From Alishewanella longhuensis (lineage in GTDB: Bacteria > Pseudomonadota > Gammaproteobacteria > Enterobacterales > Alteromonadaceae): 64,000 bases of DNA. Shown one piece after another: positions 1-9,919 of this stretch; within the stretch, counting starts at the first letter, position 1; every line of letters begins with the position of its first letter. The position numbers and the translations under genes are program-made. Under the pieces are notes generated by a model. That model saw only the letters and a list, made by a program, of their open reading frames with translations. It had not been told where the DNA came from and searched no databases. Location of the stretch: positions 531,739-595,738 of the forward strand of contig NZ_BNAO01000001.1 of NCBI RefSeq assembly GCF_014653435.1, written 5' to 3'.

Positions 1-3000
1 GGCTTGATGTATCGTTTAGCAGATAGATTAGCGAGCTCACCGCAGTCTGATTTTGCTCATTCTTTAAAGTTAGAGTTTAGCAGTTATTTAAGAGACTTTA
101 CTTACCTGGACTATCTGGCAGTCGTGAATGCATCTGAGCAGATACAATACTCGATAAGCAAATCTGAACCTGAAAGCCACTGGTTTGATGATTATGCAAT
201 GGCTTTAACGCGCATAGACACACAAAACGACATCGTAATTGAACCCTATTTATCGTTTTTCTATGATAGTGAGGTTGATCATACTTTTATCCGAGCGTTG
301 TTGCCTAGACCTAACGCGTCCAATCTTATAGAAATTATTGCGGGCATCGATTTTCAAAATATTATGAATGCGCTCGTTCCAGTTATTGTGCCACCAGGCT
401 ATGCGATAACCTTAGCGTATCAGGATAAATCCAGCTTTTTCATCGATCAGCGTCAATCAGACCTTGAATATTTTGGACTGGCAGAATTTACTGTGTCGTT
501 GTTTGGTGAACAACATTGGCGCTTGCAATTGCATCGGGATCTAAAGAGTGCATTAAACTTAACTAGGCAGATCTCCGAAGTTTTGCTACTCGCAGGTTGG
601 TTAGCCGCTATGTTGGCGTTACTGAGTCAGCAGTACCAACGACAGATATTACACCAGCAACGACGTTTACTTTCCTCGAACCAGCGTTTACGGCTTAATT
701 TGGAGGCGAAGCGTAAACTACAGTCACAGCATCAACAAATTATGGATAATACGGGCGATATTATCTGCATGATTGACCGAAATTGCCGCTTTCTTGAGGT
801 TAGCCAATCATGCGAGTGGGTGCTTGGATATAAAGCTGCCGAGTTACTTGGTGGTGCCTTTATGGATTTTGTGCATCCCGATGACAGATTGCTCACTGAG
901 CAAGAAGCAGAGAATGTTTTCCAGGGACACTTTACCCAGTATTTTCGGAACAGATATGTACATAAGGATGGTCACATTGTTTATCTGATGTGGTCGTCAC
1001 GCTATGACGCTGGGTTAGGTATCATGTATGCGATAGCAAGGGACATCACTGAGCTGGTGAAAGCAGAGCATTATCAACAGATGCAACAGCGTATTCTACT
1101 GTCGATTTCGAATGAGCGGCCATTGGCCGAAATTTTAGAGCAAGTTAGTTTTCTAGCAGAGCAGCAGCAACCTTTAGTGAAAGCAAGCGTAATGCTCAAG
1201 GTCGGTCAGCATTTAAACTTGATATCTGCTCCGTCATTTAGCCCTAGATACCATTCTGCTTTTGCAGCATTACCTATCGCTGATAATACTGGCTCCTGTG
1301 GGACTGCTGCCTTTCAAAAAAGTTTGGTCGTGGTGAATGACATTGCTACGGACTCTAAATGGCGGGCTGGTGCACCGATAGCCTTGGCGGAAGGGGTACA
1401 AGCTTGCTGGTCTATGCCGATGATTTCCTTAAAAGATGAAGTATTGGGCACCTTTGCCTTGTACTGTATTGAAGCTCGGGCACCCAACAAGGACGAATTA
1501 GAATTACTCGTGAGTTGTTGTCGTTTTGCTGCTTTAGCCATTGCCCGTGCGCAGCAAAAGCGCTTACTAACTGAAAGTGAACAGCGTTTTCGCTCGTTAT
1601 ATCAATTTAGTCCTGATCCAATTTATGTGCTGAGTGAAAGCGGTTATTTTACAGATATTAACGAGGCTGGTTGCCAACTGCTTCAACGGCAATTGGCAGA
1701 GTTACGTAATACGCATTTTAATCGGGTGATTTTGCCTGAACAGTTACCCGCAGTATCAGCCTATTTTACCAAAGCCCTGGCGGGTGAGGCCGTCAGCTTC
1801 GAAACCAGTATCCTCAACTATAGTGCTCAGCAGTTAGAGCTGCAGATCACCATAGTGCCTACCTGGATCGATGGTCGGATTGCCGGTGTTATTGGCATGG
1901 CGAAAAATATTACTCTGCGTTTGCAAATCGAAAAGCAATTGAGATTATTTAAACGAGCGGTTGATGCCAGTGCTAGTGGGGTAGTGATTGTTGACATTAC
2001 CGGACCGGACATGCCTGTATGCTATGTAAACCATGCTTTTGAAAAGTTAACCGGATTCAGCAGCGACGAAGTGCTTGGGCTTAACTGTCGCTTCTTGCAA
2101 GGCGCAGAACGTGACGAACTTGCCATTCATCAAATTCGTTTGGCCATCAGTGCCCGCCAGGAATGCAGTGTGGTGCTAAGAAACTATCGCAAAGATAGTA
2201 GTGCTTTTTGGAATCATTTATTTTTAGCACCTGTGCCAGATGAGCTGGGAAACATTACCCACTATGTTGGCATTCAAACAGATATTACGGCCCAGCGAAA
2301 TTACGAACAGGAATTGGCCAAAAATGCGTCTTATGATCTGCTTACCGGGTTGCCAAACCGCAGCTTGTTTCGGGATCGCCTGACACAAAGCTGCACCATC
2401 AGTGCCAGACACCACGAAAAAGTAGCTGTACTCTTTATCGACTTGGATGGCTTTAAGTTAATTAATGATAGCTTGGGGCATTTGGTTGGTGACGAAGTTC
2501 TGCGACAAATTAGTAACCGGGTAAAGCGACAGTTGCGCCCTGGTGATACTCTTGCCCGGATGGGGGGCGATGAATTTGTATTAATGGTACCGGATTTGTC
2601 AGATATTGGCCTGCTAGACAATATGGCAAAGCAAATTTTGCAGATAGTGTCCGAACCCATGCAGGTAGAAGAGCATGAGTTGCAGGTAACGGCGAGTATT
2701 GGCATTAGCCTGATGGACCAGGTTCTTAATGAGCCGATGCAGTTAGTGCAGCAAGCTGATTTAGCAATGTACCGAGCAAAACAGCTGGGTAGAAATAATT
2801 ATCAGTGGTACCACGCTGAGATGGAAACGTCGTTAAATAAACGAATTAATTTACGCACCATGTTAAAAAAAGCCGTAGCAAAACAAGAGTTTGTATTGTA
2901 CTACCAGCCACAGGTTGAGGCGGGTAGCGGGCGTTTAACCGGTTTGGAAGCGTTACTGCGCTGGCCACATCCCGAGCTTGGCATGATTGGCCCTGATGAA

Positions 3001-4032
3001 TTTATTCCAGTGGCTGAGGAAACGGGGTTGATTATTGAAATTGGTCAATGGGTAATTGAACAGGCCGCGGCGTTTAACTACTCGTTGCAGCAACTTGGCT
3101 TACCCCCGCTGATTATGGCAGTCAACTTATCTTCCTTACAATTTCAACGTTCTGGCTTTGTTGCCCAGTTAGAACAAACGCTACAGCAAAGTCAGTTGGA
3201 GCCACGTTGGTTTGAACTAGAGTTAACCGAATCGCTGTTATTGGAAAATATCGACTTGGTAGTGAATAAATTGCAGAGACTTAAAAAGCTGGGGATCAGT
3301 ATTGCCATAGATGATTTTGGTACTGGTTACTCAAGTTTAAATTACTTAAAACGCTTACCCATTGATAAACTAAAAATTGATCGCAGCTTTATTAAAGACT
3401 TAGTTACAGATCAGCGAGATGCTGCAATCAGCCGGGCCATTATTGCCATGGCGCACCAACTTGGCATCAAGGTGATCGCGGAAGGAGTCGAAACTGAAGC
3501 GCAGGCAAGCTTTTTGGCAAAGAGTTTATGTGATGAATTACAAGGGTATTATTTTGCTCAGCCGATGCCTGCTGAGCAGTTAAAAGTATTTTTAACCCGC
3601 TATGCACCACTAGCTAAACAACGGGCTTTGCTGGCACCACAAACGCTTTTGTTGGTTGATGACGAAGAAAACATCTTGCATTCATTAAAGCGATTGCTAC
3701 GAAAAGAGCCTTATCAGATCTTATGCTGCGGCAGCGCCGCTGAGGCTTTTGAATTGCTGGCACTGCATCAGGTGCAGGTTATTATTTCTGACCAGCGGAT
3801 GCCAGAAATGAATGGCACTGAATTTTTAAGCCGGGTAAAAGAAATGTACCCGGATACCATCCGGTTGGTGCTCTCAGGCTATACCGATTTACGCTCTGTG
3901 ACTGACGCGATTAACCACGGTGCTATTTATAAGTTTCTCACCAAACCCTGGCAGGATGAAGAGTTAAAAGCAGAGATTAGCGCAGCTTTTCGGCGCTATC
4001 GTGAACAGCAGCATTTAGCCGTCAGCGAATAG
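1..4032 (+). CDS. Membrane sensor with PAS/GAF, GGDEF, EAL and C-terminal receiver domains (5' partial)
   Basis: The reading frame is open through base 1, so the true start lies outside the window; a TTG at 4 and an ATG at 7 are only internal candidates. Residues below count from the TTG at 4. The order is: an extracytoplasmic sensor-like stretch (about 1-190), one membrane segment (about 193-208), PAS (245-350), GAF (370-515), two PAS (525-770), GGDEF (780-945), EAL (955-1205) and a response-regulator receiver (1215-1335). The GGDEF motif is intact at 854-858 and EALLRW at 982-987, with DDFGTGYSS and the AEGVE motif present, so both cyclic-di-GMP synthesis and hydrolysis are possible. The receiver has the acidic pair VDDEE, acceptor Asp1263 (SDQRMPEMNG) and the conserved Lys (TKPW). 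A histidine kinase follows after 9 bases and is its likely phosphodonor. Domain identification is secure; which enzymatic activity dominates cannot be read from the sequence. Confidence 0.93.
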   Translation, partial: GLMYRLADRLASSPQSDFAHSLKLEFSSYLRDFTYLDYLAVVNASEQIQYSISKSEPESHWFDDYAMALTRIDTQNDIVIEPYLSFFYDSEVDHTFIRALLPRPNASNLIEIIAGIDFQNIMNALVPVIVPPGYAITLAYQDKSSFFIDQRQSDLEYFGLAEFTVSLFGEQHWRLQLHRDLKSALNLTRQISEVLLLAGWLAAMLALLSQQYQRQILHQQRRLLSSNQRLRLNLEAKRKLQSQHQQIMDNTGDIICMIDRNCRFLEVSQSCEWVLGYKAAELLGGAFMDFVHPDDRLLTEQEAENVFQGHFTQYFRNRYVHKDGHIVYLMWSSRYDAGLGIMYAIARDITELVKAEHYQQMQQRILLSISNERPLAEILEQVSFLAEQQQPLVKASVMLKVGQHLNLISAPSFSPRYHSAFAALPIADNTGSCGTAAFQKSLVVVNDIATDSKWRAGAPIALAEGVQACWSMPMISLKDEVLGTFALYCIEARAPNKDELELLVSCCRFAALAIARAQQKRLLTESEQRFRSLYQFSPDPIYVLSESGYFTDINEAGCQLLQRQLAELRNTHFNRVILPEQLPAVSAYFTKALAGEAVSFETSILNYSAQQLELQITIVPTWIDGRIAGVIGMAKNITLRLQIEKQLRLFKRAVDASASGVVIVDITGPDMPVCYVNHAFEKLTGFSSDEVLGLNCRFLQGAERDELAIHQIRLAISARQECSVVLRNYRKDSSAFWNHLFLAPVPDELGNITHYVGIQTDITAQRNYEQELAKNASYDLLTGLPNRSLFRDRLTQSCTISARHHEKVAVLFIDLDGFKLINDSLGHLVGDEVLRQISNRVKRQLRPGDTLARMGGDEFVLMVPDLSDIGLLDNMAKQILQIVSEPMQVEEHELQVTASIGISLMDQVLNEPMQLVQQADLAMYRAKQLGRNNYQWYHAEMETSLNKRINLRTMLKKAVAKQEFVLYYQPQVEAGSGRLTGLEALLRWPHPELGMIGPDEFIPVAEETGLIIEIGQWVIEQAAAFNYSLQQLGLPPLIMAVNLSSLQFQRSGFVAQLEQTLQQSQLEPRWFELELTESLLLENIDLVVNKLQRLKKLGISIAIDDFGTGYSSLNYLKRLPIDKLKIDRSFIKDLVTDQRDAAISRAIIAMAHQLGIKVIAEGVETEAQASFLAKSLCDELQGYYFAQPMPAEQLKVFLTRYAPLAKQRALLAPQTLLLVDDEENILHSLKRLLRKEPYQILCCGSAAEAFELLALHQVQVIISDQRMPEMNGTEFLSRVKEMYPDTIRLVLSGYTDLRSVTDAINHGAIYKFLTKPWQDEELKAEISAAFRRYREQQHLAVSE

Positions 4033-4041
4033 GGTTATGTT

Positions 4042-4884
4042 ATGTCAGGCGAAAAAAACGAGACAGAGAAACTGCAGCAGCAAGTTACGTTACTCACTGA
4101 GCAGTTACTGCGCTCTGAAAAGTTAGCATCTCTTGGTGAGCTCGCCGCTGGAGTGGCCCATGAAATTAACAATCCGATTGGTTATGTGGCATCTAACCTG
4201 GCAGTGTTAAGCGAGTATACCGATAGCCTTACTTTGCTGGTACGCAGGATGAGTGAACAATTACCGATAGCACAAAGCAACCTGCTTAAATCACAATTTG
4301 ACTATGATTATATTTGTGAGGATTTGCCAAAACTATTGGCTCAGTCAGAGGAGGGGTTGTATCGGGTTATTGAAATAATCCGCGATCTGAAAGATTTCTC
4401 GCATCTTGATGAGGATGAATTTGTTGATGCAGACATTCACCTTGGTATTCAAAGTACGCTCAACATCGTTGCTAACGAACTGAAATATAAAGCCGAGATC
4501 GTCAAAAAGTTTGCCGATTTACCATTAGTGTATTGTATTCCGTCACAACTTAATCAAGTATTTCTTAATCTACTGATGAATGCCGCACAAGCTATTGAGT
4601 CGGCGGGAGTGATTACGATTACTACTGGCTTTGATGAACACTGGGTTTGGGTGAGTGTCGCTGACAATGGTTCCGGTATAGCGGCTGACAAACTGGAACA
4701 GATTTTTCAGCCGTTTTATACTACCAAACAAAAAGGACAGGGCACCGGGCTGGGGTTAGCGCTATCGCGAAGTATCCTGGAAAAACATCGTGGCCTGATT
4801 GAAGCCAAAAGCGAATTAGGGCTGGGTAGCTGTTTTATTGTAAAGATCCCAAGGCATTTAGCAACTGCCGCTGCTGCAGGCTAG
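4042..4884 (+). CDS. Sensor histidine kinase without transmembrane segments
   Basis: Cytoplasmic histidine kinase of 280 residues. A short coiled coil (about 5-25) leads into the HisKA motif around His40 (GVAHEINNPIGY). The HATPase_c domain has the N box (NQVFLNLLMNAAQAI), the G1 box (DNGSGI) and the G2 box (GTGLGLALS), so it should be catalytically competent. There is no signal peptide, membrane segment or PAS domain; input presumably comes from the partner protein. It starts 9 bases after the sensor gene ending at 4032 and is surely cotranscribed. The upstream protein carries a C-terminal receiver that lacks a fused kinase, so this is probably its cognate kinase. The ATG at 4042 has a modest GGG-type ribosome site in front. 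Confidence 0.92.
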   Translation: MSGEKNETEKLQQQVTLLTEQLLRSEKLASLGELAAGVAHEINNPIGYVASNLAVLSEYTDSLTLLVRRMSEQLPIAQSNLLKSQFDYDYICEDLPKLLAQSEEGLYRVIEIIRDLKDFSHLDEDEFVDADIHLGIQSTLNIVANELKYKAEIVKKFADLPLVYCIPSQLNQVFLNLLMNAAQAIESAGVITITTGFDEHWVWVSVADNGSGIAADKLEQIFQPFYTTKQKGQGTGLGLALSRSILEKHRGLIEAKSELGLGSCFIVKIPRHLATAAAAG

Positions 4885-5033
4885 CGTCAGGGTTGTGGAA
4901 CTAGACCTACCCTAAATTATTGTACTGTTCAGTGACTCACCCATGATACAAAACAACCCGTTGCTATCCTTCAGCGGCTATTCAGCCACCTTTGCCAAAA
5001 TGAGTAGGAGTCTAGCCAGAACGGGAGCCTGCT

Positions 5034-5540
5034 ATGAAAACAGGTATTAATAAAACGCTGTTAATCGCTACTTTAATGACATTACCGGCCTGGCCGTTAG
5101 CGGCCCAAAGTCGTGCCTATGATCCGGCAGAGCGGGTAGTGCAAGATGTGGTGGCTTTTACCTTGCATCGGGCAGCAGAAGAGCTGTTACGCGTATCCAG
5201 AATTGACCCCGTGTACCAGGGTTATAGCCGTCACTATGTCTTGCGGCATGCGCCACCGCGTTTAGATGAGCGTAGCCGCAAGCAATTACGGCGTTTAGCC
5301 GCAGAGCATCACCGTAAGCTGGCCAGTTACGAGCGCGAATTAGACCGTGATCTGGAGCGGTTAGCGCGTGAATACCAACGTGATAGCCGCAAAGCCAAAG
5401 GCCAGCAGCAACATAAAGCTCGCCAGAAGTTTCAGCGTAGGGTTGATCAGGCCTATGATAAGTTTGCTTTTAAGATAGAGCGTGAGCATGATCGTTTTGA
5501 TCATCAACGTGATCGGATCTTCCGTAATGCCAGAGTGTAA
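5034..5540 (+). CDS. Small exported, highly charged helical protein of unknown function
   Basis: 168 residues. The N-terminus is a clean Sec signal peptide (hydrophobic LLIATLMTLPAWPLA, cleavage after AAQ, about residue 25). The mature part is dominated by Arg, Asp, Glu, Lys, His and Gln in heptad-like patterns from residue 75 to the end, predicting one long helical or coiled-coil rod. No domain is recognised. The ATG at 5034 is preceded by a GGGAG ribosome site and the gene ends just before a hairpin terminator, so it is a single-gene unit. A periplasmic structural, chaperone-like or stress role would fit the composition, but that is guesswork. Confidence 0.8.
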   Translation: MKTGINKTLLIATLMTLPAWPLAAQSRAYDPAERVVQDVVAFTLHRAAEELLRVSRIDPVYQGYSRHYVLRHAPPRLDERSRKQLRRLAAEHHRKLASYERELDRDLERLAREYQRDSRKAKGQQQHKARQKFQRRVDQAYDKFAFKIEREHDRFDHQRDRIFRNARV

Positions 5541-5551
5541 AGCTAAACTGT

Positions 5552-5598
5552 AAAACGCCAACGGCAATCGTCATGTAGAGCCGCTGGCGTTTTGTTTT
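5552..5598 (+). terminator. Rho-independent terminator of the 5034-5540 gene
   Basis: Inverted arms at 5552-5565 and 5580-5593 (14 bp with one mismatch) around a 14-base loop; the distal arm runs into TTTTGTTTTG. It lies 12 bases past the stop codon. Confidence 0.85.
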
Positions 5599-5731
5599 GA
5601 CCTTACTTTAATAAGTAAGTGTTGTTATAGGCCCGCAAAGCGGGTGTGCTCCCTGGATGTTTGCAACTCTAATTGCCCTGTAATATAAGCAGCTAGCATG
5701 CCATTTTGTAAAAGTCTTTAAATATAATTAC

Positions 5732-8317
5732 TTAGTGTCGGCTTCGTCGCCTGAGTGGGTTGGTTGCGCCCAAATTGGGTGCAAATTGCACCAAAGAGGT
5801 ACAACTGGCGCTGTCAGCCAACCAAGGTGTAATTTCTGTTGCCGGTAGTGCCGGTGAAACTAAAAACCCCTGGCCAGTATCACAACCAGCTTCTAGTAAA
5901 AACTGCCGCTGAGCTTCTAATTCTATTCCTTCCGCTATCACCTCTAGCCCAAGCGCTTTCGCCATAGCAATAATCGCCAGGGTAATTTGACCGTCGCTCT
6001 TGCTGGTGGGTAAATCTTTGATAAAACTACGGTCAATTTTTAGGGCGTCTAACGGCAACCGTCTTAAGTAAGATAATGAAGAATAACCAGTACCAAAATC
6101 ATCAATAGATAAGCGCAAACCCAGGGCTTTTAGCTTGGTTAACACACTTAAAGTATAATCGGCTTGCTCGGGAATTAAACAACTTTCAGTCAGTTCTATC
6201 TCTAACAGACTGGGACTAATAGCACTTTGCTCTAAAATAGACACCAGTTTTGGTAAGAAATCGGGTTCGGTTAATTGCAAGGCTGAGATATTAATCGCCA
6301 CTGGAACAGCAAGTTCTTGCCAGAAATGCAATTGATTGCAAACCTGCCGCATAACTTGTTCTCCCAACTGATGAATAAGTCCCAATTTTTCGGCCAGAGG
6401 TATAAATAGTGCAGGAGATACGATACCCAGCTCAGCATCGTGCCAACGTAATAGTGCTTCCAGGCCACAGAGTTTACCTGTATCCAAGGTAAACTTGGGT
6501 TGATAATAGACCTCTAGCTGTTGTTGACGTAACGCCTGTCGCAGCGCTTGCTCCAGCTTTAACTCCTCTTCGTTATGCTGGCTAGTGCTGGCTTGATAAA
6601 AGCTATACTGATTTCGGCCGGCACTTTTCGCTTGATACATAGCGACATCCGCATGCTTCACTAGCAGCTCTGCGTTATGACCATCTTTAGGGTATAAGCT
6701 AATGCCGATGCTGGTGGTTAAAAAGAACTCTTGTTGCAGTAATTGTACGGGTTTTTCGAGTTGGCTAATAATGCGTTGTGCCAGTATTTGTAACGAGTTG
6801 CAGTTACTCACTTCAGGGATCAGGATAGTAAATTCATCACCGCCGATTCTGGCAACGGATTCTCCCTCCCGTAGTGTGATTTGCAAGCGACGAGCCACCT
6901 CTTTCAGCGCCTGATCGCCAGCTTGATGGCCGAGAGTATCGTTGATGCGCTTAAACAGATCCAGGTCTAAAAATAATACTGCCAGGGTATGCTTATGCCG
7001 ATGGGCATTGGCTAGTGATAATTGTAAACGATCAAAAAACATACGGCGGTTAGCCAAGCCGGTTAATTCATCCATATAGGCCAATTGATGGATTTTTTCT
7101 TCCTGGCGCTTACGTTCGGTGATATCACTGAAAATGGCGGCGTATTGAGTAATCTGCTGCTGTTCATCGCGAATAGCGGTAATGCTTAGCCATTGTGGGT
7201 AGTGTTCACCATTTTTACGCTTGTTCCAAATCTCACCCTGCCAGTGCCCTTTTTCCAGCAGCGTTTGCCACATGTTGCGATAAAAATCGGCTTCGTGTAG
7301 ACCGGAGCTTAACAAACGAGGCGTTTGGCCAATCGCCTCTTCAGCACTATAGCCTGTCAGTTTACTAAAGCTGGGGTTTACCGATTGAATAAAACCATGC
7401 TTGTCGGTAATTAAAATACCATCCATAGAGGCATCAATAACTTTATGTGCCAAGCGCAAGTAATCTGCCGAAGTGCGAAGAGCATGATCACGGTCGCGTA
7501 ATGCCGTTTTAAGTTGCTCTATATAAGCGTATTCCACATTGCGCAGGATATCGCTAAAAGACAGTAAACCATAAATTTGATCTTGAGATGCAACTGCCAG
7601 ATGACGGATTTCTTGTTTCGTTAGCATGTCTACGGCATCAAGCAAGCTTAAATCGGGCGGTACACATAATAAGGGTTTATTCGCCAAATCCCCAATATGT
7701 TGGCAGTTAGTTCCTTCGGCGAGCAAGTGCACCAGATCGCGTTCTGTTACCAGGCCATAACTGGCATCCGGGAAGGTAATAATAGCGGCGTCTGCTCTGG
7801 CGTGGCGCATCTGCGCAACGGCTTCGTGCAATGGATAACTGGCAGCCAGATTTAAGGCGGCTTTATTAATGCAGCTACCGACTTCGCGAAAACGTAAATA
7901 AAACTCAATTTTTTGTTGGCGTACTATGTCACTTTGGGTGAGTAAACCTATCGGGCGTTGAGCATTGTCTACCACCAATAAACGCCGGATATTATGGTTA
8001 AGCATTAGACTGGCGGCACCACTTACCAGCGTTAAGCCACTGGCGCTAATAACCGGCGAGGACATGACGGTACCCACCTCTAAGGTGGCTGCATTGATCT
8101 GATCAAAGGCCAGCTTTCGGGTATCCGCTTCTGACCAAATACCAGTAATACTTTCACCTTCCCTAATTAGGATACAGCTAACCTTGTGTTCACGCATTAA
8201 TCGTGCGGCGGTTTGCAGGCTATCGGTTGCTGCACAGGTAAGCAGCGGACGTTTAATTAACTCAGCAATAGTAGGCTCTGCTAATGTCTCTTCGCTGTTA
8301 TCTAAAAAATCCGCCAT
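5732..8317 (-). CDS. Four-CBS, PAS, GGDEF, EAL cyclic-di-GMP turnover protein
   Basis: 861-residue cytoplasmic protein with no membrane segment. Four CBS motifs form two Bateman modules (about 15-72, 82-135, 150-205 and 208-262), followed by a short helix, a PAS domain (290-400), GGDEF (410-570) and EAL (580-835). The GGDEF motif at 492-496 and EALLRW at 620-625 are intact, as are the DLDLFKRINDTLGH, DDFGTGYSS and AEGIE stretches, so it could be bifunctional. CBS pairs commonly bind adenine nucleotides, so a link between energy status and cyclic-di-GMP is a reasonable inference. The ATG at 8317 is preceded by a GGGA ribosome site. It is monocistronic and convergent with the 5034 gene. Confidence 0.93.
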   Translation of the reverse strand: MADFLDNSEETLAEPTIAELIKRPLLTCAATDSLQTAARLMREHKVSCILIREGESITGIWSEADTRKLAFDQINAATLEVGTVMSSPVISASGLTLVSGAASLMLNHNIRRLLVVDNAQRPIGLLTQSDIVRQQKIEFYLRFREVGSCINKAALNLAASYPLHEAVAQMRHARADAAIITFPDASYGLVTERDLVHLLAEGTNCQHIGDLANKPLLCVPPDLSLLDAVDMLTKQEIRHLAVASQDQIYGLLSFSDILRNVEYAYIEQLKTALRDRDHALRTSADYLRLAHKVIDASMDGILITDKHGFIQSVNPSFSKLTGYSAEEAIGQTPRLLSSGLHEADFYRNMWQTLLEKGHWQGEIWNKRKNGEHYPQWLSITAIRDEQQQITQYAAIFSDITERKRQEEKIHQLAYMDELTGLANRRMFFDRLQLSLANAHRHKHTLAVLFLDLDLFKRINDTLGHQAGDQALKEVARRLQITLREGESVARIGGDEFTILIPEVSNCNSLQILAQRIISQLEKPVQLLQQEFFLTTSIGISLYPKDGHNAELLVKHADVAMYQAKSAGRNQYSFYQASTSQHNEEELKLEQALRQALRQQQLEVYYQPKFTLDTGKLCGLEALLRWHDAELGIVSPALFIPLAEKLGLIHQLGEQVMRQVCNQLHFWQELAVPVAINISALQLTEPDFLPKLVSILEQSAISPSLLEIELTESCLIPEQADYTLSVLTKLKALGLRLSIDDFGTGYSSLSYLRRLPLDALKIDRSFIKDLPTSKSDGQITLAIIAMAKALGLEVIAEGIELEAQRQFLLEAGCDTGQGFLVSPALPATEITPWLADSASCTSLVQFAPNLGATNPLRRRSRH

Positions 8318-8589
8318 AGTGGTCCCGTTTAAAACGCCTGTGAAAGGTTAGTATAAAAGGATTAGATAAGCGTGCTTTGATCTGAAACAAAGCTATTGGG
8401 CCCAGGCCAGTATAATTTCAGATAGGCAGACAAGCTGATGCGCAAGTGATGTGGCAAAAAGCGCAAATTATTCGCTTCATTTGCGTTGGATCAAAGGCTG
8501 GATCTGCTGCTTCCTTAAAATTACCCGCTTTGTTTTGTGGGGTTTTATATTTTAGCGGCCTGCAGTAAGGCCAATAAAACCACTCTGAT

Positions 8590-9918
8590 ATGAGTAATGA
8601 CATGTTTAAACCTGAACTACTTTCTCCTGCTGGCAGTTTAAAGGCAATGCGTCTGGCTTTTGCTTACGGCGCTGATGCGGTATATGCCGGACAGCCTCGT
8701 TATAGTCTGCGAGTTCGTAATAATGAATTTGATTTAGCTACGCTCGCCACCGGAATTAATGAGGCCCACGCACAAGGGAAATGCTTTTATGTGGTGGTGA
8801 ATATTGCGCCCCATAATAGCAAGTTGACCACCTTTGTGCGCGATATGGCGTCGGTAGTGGCGTTACAGCCGGATGCGTTGATTGTCTCTGATCCTGGTGT
8901 CATTTACTTGTTACGGGAGCATTTTCCGCAGATGCCGCTGCATTTATCGGTGCAGGCGAATACGGTGAATTGGGCGGCGGTAAAGTTTTGGCAAACGCAA
9001 GGCGTGGAGCGCGTTATTTTATCGCGTGAATTGTCGATAGAAGAAATTGCCGAGATTCGCCACGAAGTGCCGGATATGCAGCTGGAGGTTTTTGTACACG
9101 GTGCACTCTGTATGGCCTATTCTGGCCGTTGCTTGCTATCGGGCTACATTAATAAACGCGATCCTAATCAGGGCACCTGCACCAACTCTTGTCGCTGGCC
9201 TTATCAGGTTCATGCAGCAGTAGAAGATGAAGTAGGGCAGTTTAACCCTATTAGTACGCCAGCTTTATTGGAAGAGCAAGGTAGGCCAGGTGAGCTGATG
9301 ACCATCGACGAAGATCTGCATGGCACCTATATTCTTAACTCAAAAGATTTGCGTGCGGTAGAGCATGTGCCAACGTTAACCGCGATGGGGGTGCACTCGC
9401 TGAAAATCGAGGGCCGTACTAAGTCGCCCTATTATGTGGCGCGCACGGCGCAGGTCTATCGGCAAGCGATAGATGATGCTCTGGCGGGTAAAATCTTTGA
9501 TACCCGCTTAGTACAAGCGCTAAATGGCATGGCGAATCGCGGTTTTACTGAAGGGTTTTTACGCCGGCATAAACCGCAGGATACGCAAAACTATGATACT
9601 AGCCATAGTGTTGGTGAGCAGTTGTTAGTTGGCGAATTTATTGGCGAGCAAGATGATGTAGGCTTTGCTTTACTGGAAGTGAAAAACCAGTTTGCGGTAG
9701 GGGATACCCTTGTTTTAATGACGCCTGACGGCAATACAACTTTTCAACTTGAAGGGCTGCGAGATAAGCAAAACAATGAGCTGGTGCTAGCGCCTGGTGC
9801 TTGTTATCAGCTGAAAGTTAAGTTACCGGCGATAATAAGCTTGCAGTTTGCCATGCTGTTAAAGCAATTGGTTAAGCAGCCGGATGCGGCAGATCATTTA
9901 GCTAAAGAGGTGGGCTAG
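8590..9918 (+). CDS. trhP: tRNA 5-hydroxyuridine synthesis protein TrhP (YegQ family, peptidase U32 fold)
   Basis: 442 residues, close to the roughly 450 of E. coli YegQ/TrhP. The N-terminus MFKPELLSPAGSLKAM and the following GADAVYAG are signatures of that subgroup rather than of RlhA (YdcP) or UbiU/V. TrhP is needed for 5-hydroxyuridine at the wobble position of tRNA, the precursor of cmo5U/mcmo5U. Cysteines in the CMAYSGRC, GTC and NSC stretches (about 175-205) match the cluster-binding cysteines of the family. The ATG at 8590 adds four residues (MSND) before the usual family start at 8602; either is possible. A one-base gap separates it from a 4Fe-4S ferredoxin gene, a likely electron-transfer partner. 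Confidence 0.9.
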   Translation: MSNDMFKPELLSPAGSLKAMRLAFAYGADAVYAGQPRYSLRVRNNEFDLATLATGINEAHAQGKCFYVVVNIAPHNSKLTTFVRDMASVVALQPDALIVSDPGVIYLLREHFPQMPLHLSVQANTVNWAAVKFWQTQGVERVILSRELSIEEIAEIRHEVPDMQLEVFVHGALCMAYSGRCLLSGYINKRDPNQGTCTNSCRWPYQVHAAVEDEVGQFNPISTPALLEEQGRPGELMTIDEDLHGTYILNSKDLRAVEHVPTLTAMGVHSLKIEGRTKSPYYVARTAQVYRQAIDDALAGKIFDTRLVQALNGMANRGFTEGFLRRHKPQDTQNYDTSHSVGEQLLVGEFIGEQDDVGFALLEVKNQFAVGDTLVLMTPDGNTTFQLEGLRDKQNNELVLAPGACYQLKVKLPAIISLQFAMLLKQLVKQPDAADHLAKEVG

Positions 9919-9919
9919 C

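Noticed and set aside
8418-8603. Open frame of 61 codons on the minus strand before trhP
   Set aside because: Lies in the promoter region of trhP, has no ribosome site and no protein-like pattern; overlaps the trhP start.
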